Source of the DNA: Chlamydiota bacterium
Lineage (GTDB): Bacteria; Chlamydiota; Chlamydiia; Chlamydiales; Parachlamydiaceae
Length of the DNA: 6,890 nt
Reading direction: 5' to 3'
Assembly (NCBI GenBank): GCA_013286075.1
Contig: JABDGJ010000041.1
Span: forward strand, 1 to 6,890
Position 1 is the stretch's first letter. Each line of letters opens with the position of its first letter. Below, one piece after another: positions 1 to 5,631 of the stretch. The position numbers were made by a program, and so were the translations under genes. A model generated the notes under the pieces. The model did not search any database and had not been told where the DNA came from. It saw only the letters and a program-made list of their open reading frames with translations.

Positions 1-1185
1 AATCAAAAACAAGCTGTCGCACAAGCCTCATCTGATAAACTCCATATCATTACAGGAGGTCCGGGTACCGGAAAAAGTACCATTACAAAAGCTATTTTAG
101 CCATTGCCGAACAACTCACGAAAAAAATATTTCTCGCGGCTCCAACAGGCAGAGCTGCTAAGCGAATGAGTGAAATTACGGGGAAAAAAGCGTCCACTAT
201 TCATAGCCTATTGGAAGTAGACTTTAAAACCGGAGGATTCAAAAGAAACAGGGAAAACTCTCTTGATTGCGATCTGATCATCATCGATGAATCGAGTATG
301 ATTGATACCTATTTGATGTATAGTTTGCTCAAAGCAATTCCCGACCACGCAAGAACAATTTTTGTAGGAGACATTCACCAACTTCCGAGCGTGGGTCCTG
401 GAAATGTCTTACAAGACATGATTGATTCCTTGAGCATTTCCGTCACGACATTACAAGAAATTTATAGGCAAGCCGCAGGCTCGGCGATTATTACCAATGC
501 GCATCGAATTAATCGAGGGATATTCCCTCAATTGTATAACGGGAAAGAAAGCGACTTTTTTTTTATTGAATGCATTGATGCTCAAGAAGTCCTTCACAAT
601 ATCATAAAGCTCGTTTCGCAAAGACTTCCCAACCGATATGAATTTAATGCGACAGAAGATATCCAAGTCTTATCTCCCATGAAAAAAGGAATTATTGGAA
701 CAGAACATCTCAACCAATCTCTTCAAGAAGCGCTCAACCCCCAAGAAAAAGCTCTTCATCGAGCAGGATGCAAATTCCAAATAGGAGACAAAGTCATGCA
801 AACGAAAAATGACTACCAGAGAGAAGTGTATAATGGGGATATTGGCTATATCCAATCGATTGATACAGAGGAAGAGGAAGTGATTGTCCGATTTGATGAT
901 CGAGATGTTTCTTACGATTATAACGATCTCGATGAACTTGTTCTCGCTTATGCCATATCAATTCATAAATTCCAAGGAAGCGAATGCCCGTGCGTCGTTA
1001 TCCCTGTCCATACGAGTCATTTTATGCTTCTCCATCGCAATTTGCTTTATACAGGAGTTACAAGAGGGAAAAAAATGGTCATTCTCGTCGGAACAAAAAA
1101 AGCAGTAGCTATGGCCGTACAAAAAAATGATGTCCAACAGCGGCACACAGGTTTAAAACAAGTTTTAATGGAAACATTGGAATGA
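1..1185 (+). CDS. recD2: RecD2-type SF1B DNA helicase, C-terminal part (5' end outside window)
   Basis: The frame is open from the first base, so the gene is cut by the window edge; 394 residues are visible of a family usually a little over 700. The missing part should hold the N-terminal and helix-hairpin-helix region. Visible SF1 motifs in order: a Q-motif-like QKQAV at residues 3-6; Walker A GGPGTGKST at 19-27; motif Ia APTGRAAKR around 47-55; Walker B LIIIDESSMID with D96-E97; motif III VGDIHQLPSVGPGN around 122-135; motif IV with EIYRQ near 153-157; motif V SIHKFQGSE around 320-328; motif VI YTGVTRGKK around 350-358. The family consists of 5'-3' ATP-driven DNA helicases in repair and recombination that can act without RecBC. 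All core motifs look intact, so it should be active. Its stop overlaps the next start (ATGA at 1182-1185). A RecBCD-type RecD is less likely given GGPGTGKST/GDIHQLPSVGPG, but recB or recC neighbours outside the window are not excluded. Confidence 0.92.
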   Translation, partial: NQKQAVAQASSDKLHIITGGPGTGKSTITKAILAIAEQLTKKIFLAAPTGRAAKRMSEITGKKASTIHSLLEVDFKTGGFKRNRENSLDCDLIIIDESSMIDTYLMYSLLKAIPDHARTIFVGDIHQLPSVGPGNVLQDMIDSLSISVTTLQEIYRQAAGSAIITNAHRINRGIFPQLYNGKESDFFFIECIDAQEVLHNIIKLVSQRLPNRYEFNATEDIQVLSPMKKGIIGTEHLNQSLQEALNPQEKALHRAGCKFQIGDKVMQTKNDYQREVYNGDIGYIQSIDTEEEEVIVRFDDRDVSYDYNDLDELVLAYAISIHKFQGSECPCVVIPVHTSHFMLLHRNLLYTGVTRGKKMVILVGTKKAVAMAVQKNDVQQRHTGLKQVLMETLE

Positions 1186-2225
1186 AACAAAAATCTCCAT
1201 TTGTATTTTCTCTAGTGAGGAAAAGTTGCATTAGTGGGTCTCTTTTATCGCTCGGATGGGTCTTCTATATCCTAATGAGCCAGGCCTCTTTTGCTTCACA
1301 GCCAATTAAACTTCCCTCTTCTCTTGTTCCCGTAGAATTCTATTCAAACCAAACTTCCGATGATTTGACTGCGTTATTTGTTACAGCTATTGGACAGGCA
1401 AAGGAGTCGGTAAATCTTGGCATCTATTCATTGACCGACCCTGAGATCATAGAAGCCCTCAACAATAAAGGAGCGGAAAATATCCCTGTTCATATTGCAT
1501 GTGATGCAAAAGCATCCCCCGGCATTACTGCAAAACTGAAAAATGTCCATTTGGTTAGATGCGCCGGAAATGGACTCATGCACCAAAAAATTTTAATCAT
1601 CGATGAAAAAACCGCTTTGCTGGGATCTGCTAATTTCACTCCAAGTTCACTTCAATCGCACGGCAATCTTGTGGTTGGAATAGATCATTCTGCATTGGCG
1701 AGCGCATTGGCTAAACGGACCAAAAGTATGAATGAAGAAAAAATGGTTACTTATCCATTATTGCATAGCGAAATAAAAGCGGGTGAACAAACAATAGAAT
1801 TATGCGTGTTGCCGGACGATTGCAAAGCTCCTGAACGAATTCTTTCTCTTTTACAATCAGCAAAGAAAACAATCAAAGTAGCGATGTTTACGTGGACTCG
1901 TATCGACTTTACTAAAGAGTTAATCGCGGCATTCAAACGAGGTGTACAAGTCGAGGCAGTTGTCGATCGCTATTGCGCAAAAGGGGCCAATGCAAAAGTA
2001 ATAAAAATGTTACAAAAGTCAGGAATTCCAATTCGTTTACACCAAGGGCCAGGACTTCTTCATCATAAACTGGCCTATATCGATGATGAAATTCTTATAC
2101 ATGGCTCAGCTAATTGGACAAAAAATGCATTTGAATTGAATGACGATTTCTTTATAGTCGCTCATTCCTTAACAGAAGAACAGAAAAAGAAGATGGATCT
2201 CCTTTGGAAAACAGTCTACAAATGA
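1182..2225 (+). CDS. Exported phospholipase D / Nuc-superfamily protein with two HKD motifs
   Basis: A 347-residue protein with two complete HxK(x)4D(x)6GSxN motifs: H134/K136/D141 with G148-S149-N151, and H294/K296/D301 with G308-S309-N311. In this superfamily the two motifs form one active site in which a histidine makes a phosphohistidine intermediate; members cleave phospholipids or nucleic acids. The N-terminus (K2, K4, R13, K14, then a hydrophobic stretch at about 17-33 and SFA-S near 36-39) looks like a signal peptide with cleavage after about A38, so the protein probably acts outside the cytoplasm. No lipobox is seen. Cysteines at 107, 127, 208, 214 and 265 could allow disulfides. The start is fixed by the ATGA overlap with the helicase gene and by the signal peptide. 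Environmental and pathogenic chlamydiae carry several PLD-like proteins, some considered effectors. Whether the substrate is lipid or DNA cannot be told from the sequence. Confidence 0.88.
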   Translation: MKQKSPFVFSLVRKSCISGSLLSLGWVFYILMSQASFASQPIKLPSSLVPVEFYSNQTSDDLTALFVTAIGQAKESVNLGIYSLTDPEIIEALNNKGAENIPVHIACDAKASPGITAKLKNVHLVRCAGNGLMHQKILIIDEKTALLGSANFTPSSLQSHGNLVVGIDHSALASALAKRTKSMNEEKMVTYPLLHSEIKAGEQTIELCVLPDDCKAPERILSLLQSAKKTIKVAMFTWTRIDFTKELIAAFKRGVQVEAVVDRYCAKGANAKVIKMLQKSGIPIRLHQGPGLLHHKLAYIDDEILIHGSANWTKNAFELNDDFFIVAHSLTEEQKKKMDLLWKTVYK

Positions 2226-2935
2226 AAATTGCATTTTTTGGCTACGGAAAAATGAATCGCCTCATAGAGCAAATGGCTCATCAGAAAGGACACACAACTG
2301 CTGTAATCATTTCGGAAAAGTCAAAGCCCATGCAATCGGATGATTTTTCTCGATTGGCTGTAGCTGATGTTGCTATCGATTTTAGCCATTCTTCTGCAGT
2401 ATTAGAACATCTAGAAGCTTGCCTGACTTTGCAAAAGCCATTGGTCATTGGGACAACGGGGTGGGAAAACCACTACACAAAAGCAGAAGAAGCTGTGAAA
2501 CAAAAACAAGGCTCTTGTTTTTTCTCCCCTAATTTTTCGATTGGCATGTGTCTGTTTCAAGAAATTATTTCATATGCTATACCCATGCTACAATCGCTTT
2601 CTGATTATCTTATCGAGGGGCACGAACAACACCATGCTCATAAAAAAGATTCCCCTTCTGGAACTGCAAAAAATCTGACAGAATTGATTCGAATGCACCA
2701 CCCACACTTCGGTGGATTTACAAGTGAGCGTTTGGGAAATACTCCAGGTATTCATACAATAAAGTGGATAAGCGAAGCTGATCAATTGATTTTTACCCAT
2801 GAGGCACAAAATCGAAATGGATTTGCTCTAGGGGCTTTACAAGCAGCGCAGTGGGTTTTGGGAAGAAAGGGATTTTTTACAATGAAAAATATGATAGAGG
2901 ACGTATGGAATTCAAAGGGCTCTACACAGCATTGA
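2222..2935 (+). CDS. dapB: 4-hydroxy-tetrahydrodipicolinate reductase
   Basis: This cytoplasmic enzyme uses NAD(P)H to reduce the DapA product to tetrahydrodipicolinate. The 237-residue protein opens with a Rossmann strand and turn, MKIAFFGYGKM. It continues with VAIDFSH near 50-56, VIGTTGW at 75-81, SPNFSIGM at 102-109 and the family signature around 135-149, EQHHAHKKDSPSGTA. By alignment H137 and K141 match the catalytic His159 and Lys163 of the E. coli enzyme. FTHEAQNRNGFALGALQAA near 191-209 is the conserved C-terminal part. It is shorter than the E. coli enzyme (273 residues), and the glycine that normally follows the GxM turn is N12 here. An ATG at 2204 would add six residues, but 2222 is preferred because it starts exactly at the Rossmann strand and gives an ATGA overlap with the PLD gene. 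There is no good Shine-Dalgarno, so translational coupling is likely. The last 31 nt overlap dapA. Confidence 0.95.
   Translation: MKIAFFGYGKMNRLIEQMAHQKGHTTAVIISEKSKPMQSDDFSRLAVADVAIDFSHSSAVLEHLEACLTLQKPLVIGTTGWENHYTKAEEAVKQKQGSCFFSPNFSIGMCLFQEIISYAIPMLQSLSDYLIEGHEQHHAHKKDSPSGTAKNLTELIRMHHPHFGGFTSERLGNTPGIHTIKWISEADQLIFTHEAQNRNGFALGALQAAQWVLGRKGFFTMKNMIEDVWNSKGSTQH
2896..2900 (+). promoter_or_regulatory. Ribosome binding site of dapA
   Basis: AGAGG lies 4 nt upstream of the ATG at 2905, inside the end of dapB. It decides the dapA start: an in-frame ATG at 2851 would add 18 unconserved residues (beginning MGFGKKG) with no comparable site, whereas DapA proteins begin close to the F-x-G-x-x-x-A-L-x-T-P-F segment that directly follows 2905. 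Confidence 0.7.
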
Positions 2936-3816
2936 TTACCCCCTTTACAATAGAGGGCTCATTAGACATCCCAGGATTGCGGTATCTCATCCAAAACCAA
3001 CTAGACCACCAGGTCCAAGGAATTGTCATAGCAGGAAGCACAGGCGAAAGTGCAACTTTAACTATGGAAGAAAAAATAAAAATGGTTGAAGTTGCCGTAG
3101 AAGAAGCAAAAGGAAAAGCGGCAGTGATCATGGGAACTGGAAGTTATTCCACTGCACAAACAATTGCCATGACGCAAACCGCACAAGAATTGGGAGCAGA
3201 TGCGGCTCTTCTTATCACTCCGTATTATAACAAACCCACACAAGAAGGGCTGTATCGCCATTTTGCTGCTGTTTGTGAATCGGTTTCTATTCCATTATAT
3301 TTGTATAATAATCCTGGACGAACAGGGCAAAATCTTGAACCAGCCACACTCAAGCGATTAAGCCTCTTCCCTTCCATCAAAGGAATCAAAGAGTGTTCTG
3401 GCAATATGACACAAATGGGAGAGTTTTTTGCTGATAGCAAAGAAAATCGCTCCTTTTCCATTATGGCTGGAGACGATGGTTTTGCTCTTCCACTCATCGC
3501 AATGGGAGCAAAGGGGCTTATTTCATCGGTTAGCAATCTTTTCCCTTCCCAAATGAAAAGCCTCGTCGACAGTTGCTTAGCTGGTGATTTTGAACAGGCG
3601 CGCCAATTGCACTACCAACTTCTTCCTCTTTTTAAAGCAATGAGCTTGGAAACCAATCCCATCCCTATTAAAACTGCTCTACAGATATGTGGAATGCCCG
3701 CAGGTCCTTGTCGCCTCCCTTTATGTGAGATGGCTCCTCATCGAATAGAGCAACTACAACAAACTATTTCTCTTTCTCTAGGAATTTATGGTCAAACGAA
3801 ACCCTCATGTTGCTAA
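2905..3816 (+). CDS. dapA: 4-hydroxy-tetrahydrodipicolinate synthase
   Basis: This enzyme condenses pyruvate with aspartate semialdehyde, the first committed step towards diaminopimelate. The 303-residue (beta/alpha)8 barrel shows all landmarks of the DapA/NAL family: GLYTALITPF at 5-14, the pyruvate-binding loop AGSTGESATL at 43-52, PYYNKPTQEGLYRHF at 106-120, YNNPGRTG at 134-141 (catalytic Y134 and R139) and GIKECSGN at 160-167, where K162 is the Schiff-base lysine. The threonine corresponding to E. coli Thr44 is S45, a conservative change in the Thr-Thr-Tyr proton relay; T46 and Y108 are present. The start at 2905 is supported by an AGAGG site and by the family N-terminus. The gene overlaps dapB by 31 nt and dapL by 29 nt, so the three are almost certainly co-transcribed. 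The tail ends in an unconserved QTKPSCC that lies in the overlap with dapL. The aldolase relatives (sialate lyase, KDG aldolase) are unlikely given the neighbours. Confidence 0.96.
   Translation: MEFKGLYTALITPFTIEGSLDIPGLRYLIQNQLDHQVQGIVIAGSTGESATLTMEEKIKMVEVAVEEAKGKAAVIMGTGSYSTAQTIAMTQTAQELGADAALLITPYYNKPTQEGLYRHFAAVCESVSIPLYLYNNPGRTGQNLEPATLKRLSLFPSIKGIKECSGNMTQMGEFFADSKENRSFSIMAGDDGFALPLIAMGAKGLISSVSNLFPSQMKSLVDSCLAGDFEQARQLHYQLLPLFKAMSLETNPIPIKTALQICGMPAGPCRLPLCEMAPHRIEQLQQTISLSLGIYGQTKPSCC
3780..3783 (+). promoter_or_regulatory. Ribosome binding site of dapL
   Basis: AGGA is 4 nt before the ATG at 3788, inside the coding end of dapA. It supports the start at MVKRNPH, which resembles the N-terminus of known chlamydial DapL proteins. 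Confidence 0.55.
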
Positions 3817-5005
3817 ATTACACGGCAATTATTTATTTCCAGAAATTCAACGGCACTCGAAAGCGTTTGTAAAAGCCAATCCACAAGCTTCTCTCATTCA
3901 CCTAGGAATTGGAGATACAACAGAACCCCTTCCTTCTTTCATAACCAATCGCCTCGTTCACGCAGCCAAACAATTGGGAACTGAAGAAGGATATACTGGA
4001 TACGGACCAGAAGAAGGGCACTATTCTCTTCGTAAAGCAATTGCAGAAACCGTATATCACAATAAGTTTCAACCAGAAGAAATTTTCATATCTGATGGCA
4101 CTAACTCTGATATTGGTCGATTACAAATTCTTTTTGGAACAGATCTTCGGTTAGGAGTACAAGACCCATCCTATCCTGTCTATATCGACACAGGAATTAT
4201 CATGGGGCAATCCCATGGTTTTGATAGTTCTTCCCAAAAATATAAGAATATTTCCTACATGTCCTGCAACCCTTCTAATCATTTTTTCCCCACTCTTTCT
4301 GAAGTGAACCCTCCCGATCTTTTTTATTTTTGTTCCCCGAATAATCCCACAGGTGCTGTAGCCACTTTTTCTCAGCTACGAGAATTGGTCCAATTTGCAA
4401 AAAAACATCGAATCATCATTGTCTTTGATACAGCCTATGCAAGTTATATCCAAGACCCTACACTTCCTCGCTCTATTTACGACATTGAAGAAGCAAAAGA
4501 AGTTGCAATTGAACTTGGGTCTTTTTCTAAAATGGCCGGATTTACAGGTGTTCGCCTTGGATGGAGCGTAGTTCCCTTCGCATTGCAATTTGACGACGGC
4601 CATAGTATCCACCGCGATTGGAATCGAGTGCATTCGACATTTTTTAATGGAGCCTCCAATATTGCACAAGCAGGAGGACTCGCTATTCTAGAAAAAGAAG
4701 GGCAACAAGAGATACAAAAATTAATCCGATATTATATGGACAATGGCGCGCTCATTCAAAAAACATTTGAAGATCTTGGATATGAAGTATATGGAGGAAA
4801 AAATGCTCCGTATGTTTGGGTCCGTTTTCCCAAAAAAAAATCGTGGGAAACATTTCTCTTTTTACTGGAAAAAGCTCATGTTGTTACAACTCCTGGAAGC
4901 GGATTTGGACCCAGTGGAGAAGAATTCATCCGAATCAGTTCTTTTGGAAAGAGGAAAAACATTGAGGAAGCTGCACATCGCTTACACCACCTACTCTCCC
5001 ATTAG
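3788..5005 (+). CDS. dapL: LL-diaminopimelate aminotransferase
   Basis: This PLP-dependent fold-type I aminotransferase converts tetrahydrodipicolinate plus glutamate directly to LL-2,6-diaminopimelate and 2-oxoglutarate, replacing the succinylase or acetylase branch. The 405-residue protein shows HLGIGDTTEPLP at 38-49, GYGPEEG at 71-77 (substrate loop), ISDGTNSD near 101-108, QDPSYPVY at 125-132, CSPNNPTGA at 182-190, FDTAYASY at 213-220 (D214, Y217 PLP contacts), SFSKMAGFTGVRLGW at 245-259 with Schiff-base K248 and phosphate-binding R256, and R382 in FIRISSFGKR as the carboxylate-binding arginine. The order and wording match the chlamydial DapL type, which I recall from Chlamydia trachomatis and Protochlamydia, and the length fits. 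It overlaps dapA by 29 nt and is the last gene of the operon. The product would be epimerised by DapF, not seen here, before use by MurE in peptidoglycan synthesis. Confidence 0.96.
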   Translation: MVKRNPHVAKLHGNYLFPEIQRHSKAFVKANPQASLIHLGIGDTTEPLPSFITNRLVHAAKQLGTEEGYTGYGPEEGHYSLRKAIAETVYHNKFQPEEIFISDGTNSDIGRLQILFGTDLRLGVQDPSYPVYIDTGIIMGQSHGFDSSSQKYKNISYMSCNPSNHFFPTLSEVNPPDLFYFCSPNNPTGAVATFSQLRELVQFAKKHRIIIVFDTAYASYIQDPTLPRSIYDIEEAKEVAIELGSFSKMAGFTGVRLGWSVVPFALQFDDGHSIHRDWNRVHSTFFNGASNIAQAGGLAILEKEGQQEIQKLIRYYMDNGALIQKTFEDLGYEVYGGKNAPYVWVRFPKKKSWETFLFLLEKAHVVTTPGSGFGPSGEEFIRISSFGKRKNIEEAAHRLHHLLSH

Positions 5006-5172
5006 ACATTCTTGATCTTAATCTTGATCTTTTTCCTCACACATTTCGCTCTGAATTGGCGCGTATCAATCCGATCAACATCGAAACAATCTGATACAGT
5101 TGATCTTCCCTTTCTTTACTTTAGAAAGGCTGACACGTTTTTTAAACATTCTTGATTATGACGTTGATATTT
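5006..5172 (+). repeat. Degenerate direct repeat, two 27-nt copies 140 nt apart
   Basis: Copies lie at 5006-5032 and 5146-5172. They share the exact 11-mer ACATTCTTGAT at their left ends and match at 21 of 27 positions without gaps. The second copy lies inside the antitoxin-like remnant and encodes NILDYDVDIY. The first, in a different frame, reads DILDLNLDLF. This may be a leftover of a second diverged copy of the same protein segment, or chance in AT-rich DNA. Confidence 0.4.
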
Positions 5173-5264
5173 ACGTAAAGCCGAAACCAAAAAATCGAGC
5201 AGCGCATACTTGTATTTCTTCGAATCGTTCCTATGCTATTCCGCTTGCTGCAAAAAGTAAATGA
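5055..5264 (+). pseudogene. Remnant of an XRE-family (HigA-like) antitoxin, C-terminal part
   Basis: The frame is open for 69 codons from after a stop at 5052 to a TGA at 5262-5264, but has no ATG and no ribosome binding site. Its middle reads FTLERLTRFLNIL followed by DYDVDIYVKPKPKNR. This is very close to the conserved C-terminal segment of small XRE/HTH_37 antitoxins as I know it (F-S-L-E-R-L-x-R-F-L-x-x-L-G-x-D-V-E-I-x-V-K-P-K-P). Just upstream, SDQHRNNLIQ resembles the recognition-helix segment (x-Q-P-R-x-S-D-L-I-Q-G) with a residue missing and several replaced. The rest of the HTH domain and start are not readable, and no toxin gene is next to it. The tail TCISSNRSYAIPLAAKSK is not typical. 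I infer a decayed antitoxin gene; a short unrelated functional peptide started at a non-ATG codon is possible but less likely. Confidence 0.55.
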
Positions 5265-5298
5265 AACCGGTTTTGAATCTTACATGAATTTTCTATAA

Positions 5299-5330
5299 GG
5301 TGAGTTAAAAATCACTTGCGTTAATTCACC
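5299..5330. repeat. Inverted repeat upstream of the small membrane gene
   Basis: GGTGAGTTAA at 5299-5308 pairs with TTAATTCACC at 5321-5330 around a 12-nt loop: 10 bp with one G-U wobble. There is no T-tract directly after the right arm, so it is not a standard terminator. It overlaps the best -35 candidate for the downstream gene and could be an operator or leader hairpin. Confidence 0.4.
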
Positions 5331-5345
5331 GATTGATTTTATACC
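5316..5345 (+). promoter_or_regulatory. Weak promoter candidate for the small membrane gene
   Basis: TTGCGT (5316-5321, 3 of 6 to TTGACA), an 18-nt spacer, then TATACC (5340-5345, 4 of 6 to TATAAT). It is placed suitably ahead of the gene at 5379, giving a leader of about 25 nt, but the match is poor in AT-rich DNA. Confidence 0.25.
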
Positions 5346-5368
5346 GAATTTGTATCCAATTTTATTGT

Positions 5369-5375
5369 AGGAGAG
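5369..5375 (+). promoter_or_regulatory. Strong ribosome binding site of the 51-residue gene
   Basis: AGGAGAG lies 3 nt upstream of the ATG at 5379 (7 nt from the AGGA core). It is the strongest Shine-Dalgarno in the window and is the main reason to accept this short frame as a gene. Confidence 0.75.
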
Positions 5376-5378
5376 AAT

Positions 5379-5534
5379 ATGTTTACACGGCCTTTTAACA
5401 TTGGTTTTTTGTTGCTCGCTATTTATCTTATTTTAGTTGGACTCACCTTACTAATTGGCGGATTTGCAATCCCATCTCTTGTACTTGGAATCATTGCTCT
5501 CATTGCAGGAATATTCATCCTCATTGGACGATAG
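5379..5534 (+). CDS. Small two-helix membrane protein, function unknown
   Basis: A 51-residue protein, too short for many gene finders. It begins MFTRPFNIG and then has two hydrophobic segments, about residues 8-29 and 33-50, separated by the turn GGFAIPS and ending IGR. There are no acidic residues; the few charges are R4 near the start and R51 at the end, suggesting a helical hairpin with both ends on the cytoplasmic side. It resembles a loose class of widespread short proteins with a pattern of the type N-x-G-x-x-L-L-x-I-x-L-I-L-x-G-L ... A-x-x-A-G-x-x-I-L-I-x-R, found in many bacteria without known function; this is recalled, not searched. A strong Shine-Dalgarno precedes it and a hairpin follows 8 nt after the stop, so it appears to be a monocistronic unit. 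Toxin-like holin peptides share this size, but nothing here supports such a role specifically. Confidence 0.75.
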   Translation: MFTRPFNIGFLLLAIYLILVGLTLLIGGFAIPSLVLGIIALIAGIFILIGR

Positions 5535-5542
5535 TAGTGTCT

Positions 5543-5574
5543 TAGACCGCTTTGGTATATGCCGAAGTGGTCTA
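5543..5574 (+). terminator. Hairpin terminator behind the small membrane gene
   Basis: TAGACCGCTTTGG (5543-5555) pairs with CCGAAGTGGTCTA (5562-5574) around the loop TATATG: 13 bp with two G-U wobbles. The following bases TTGTTATAAAAA are AT-rich but not a pure T-tract, so termination may be incomplete. It separates the small gene from the MarC pair and directly abuts the -35 box of their promoter. Confidence 0.7.
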
Positions 5575-5603
5575 TTGTTATAAAAATGGGATTTGTTTAT
5601 ACT
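5575..5603 (+). promoter_or_regulatory. Sigma70-like promoter of the MarC pair
   Basis: TTGTTA at 5575-5580 (4 of 6 to consensus), a 17-nt spacer, and TATACT at 5598-5603 (5 of 6). Transcription would begin near 5610, giving a leader of roughly 20 nt before the GTG start at 5632. It sits immediately after the upstream hairpin, as expected for a new transcription unit. Confidence 0.6.
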
Positions 5604-5620
5604 CTTCCTATATCTTATTT

Positions 5621-5624
5621 AGGG
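5621..5624 (+). promoter_or_regulatory. Ribosome binding site of the first MarC gene
   Basis: AGGG lies 7 nt before the GTG at 5632. An in-frame stop (TAG, 5620-5622) excludes any start further upstream, so the GTG is the first possible start and this site supports it. Confidence 0.55.
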
Positions 5625-5631
5625 TCTTCTC

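Larger units (their letters stand above)
5006..5378. other. Gene-free spacer after dapL containing decayed coding sequence
   Basis: This 373-nt stretch has no intact gene on either strand. It holds a probable antitoxin remnant (5055-5264), a degenerate 27-nt direct repeat, a 10-bp inverted repeat and a weak promoter candidate for the small gene at 5379. No convincing intrinsic terminator for the dap operon is seen directly behind dapL. Confidence 0.7.

Noticed and set aside
2204..2222. Earlier ATG for dapB adding six residues (MENSLQ).
   Set aside because: DapB proteins begin at the Rossmann strand. The ATG at 2222 gives the usual N-terminus and the ATGA overlap.
3225..3536. Minus-strand open frame of 103 codons opposite dapA.
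   Set aside because: It lies entirely within the well-conserved dapA gene, has no recognisable motif, and is a typical antisense shadow.
4966..5092. Open frame across the dapL end reading PPTLPLDILDLNLDLF and on to ARINPINIETI.
   Set aside because: It lacks a start codon and overlaps dapL; only the DILDLNLDLF part is noted, as a possible repeat copy.
5109..5143. Hairpin CCTTTCT / AGAAAGG (7 bp) followed by TTTTTT, a possible terminator for the dap operon.
   Set aside because: The T-tract begins 8 nt after the stem, too far for an intrinsic terminator. The same bases are explained by the antitoxin-like remnant.
5179..5298. Open frame over the spacer containing MLFRLLQKVNETGFESYMNFL.
   Set aside because: It overlaps the antitoxin-like frame in another phase, has no ribosome binding site ahead of its ATG, and has no family resemblance I recognise.
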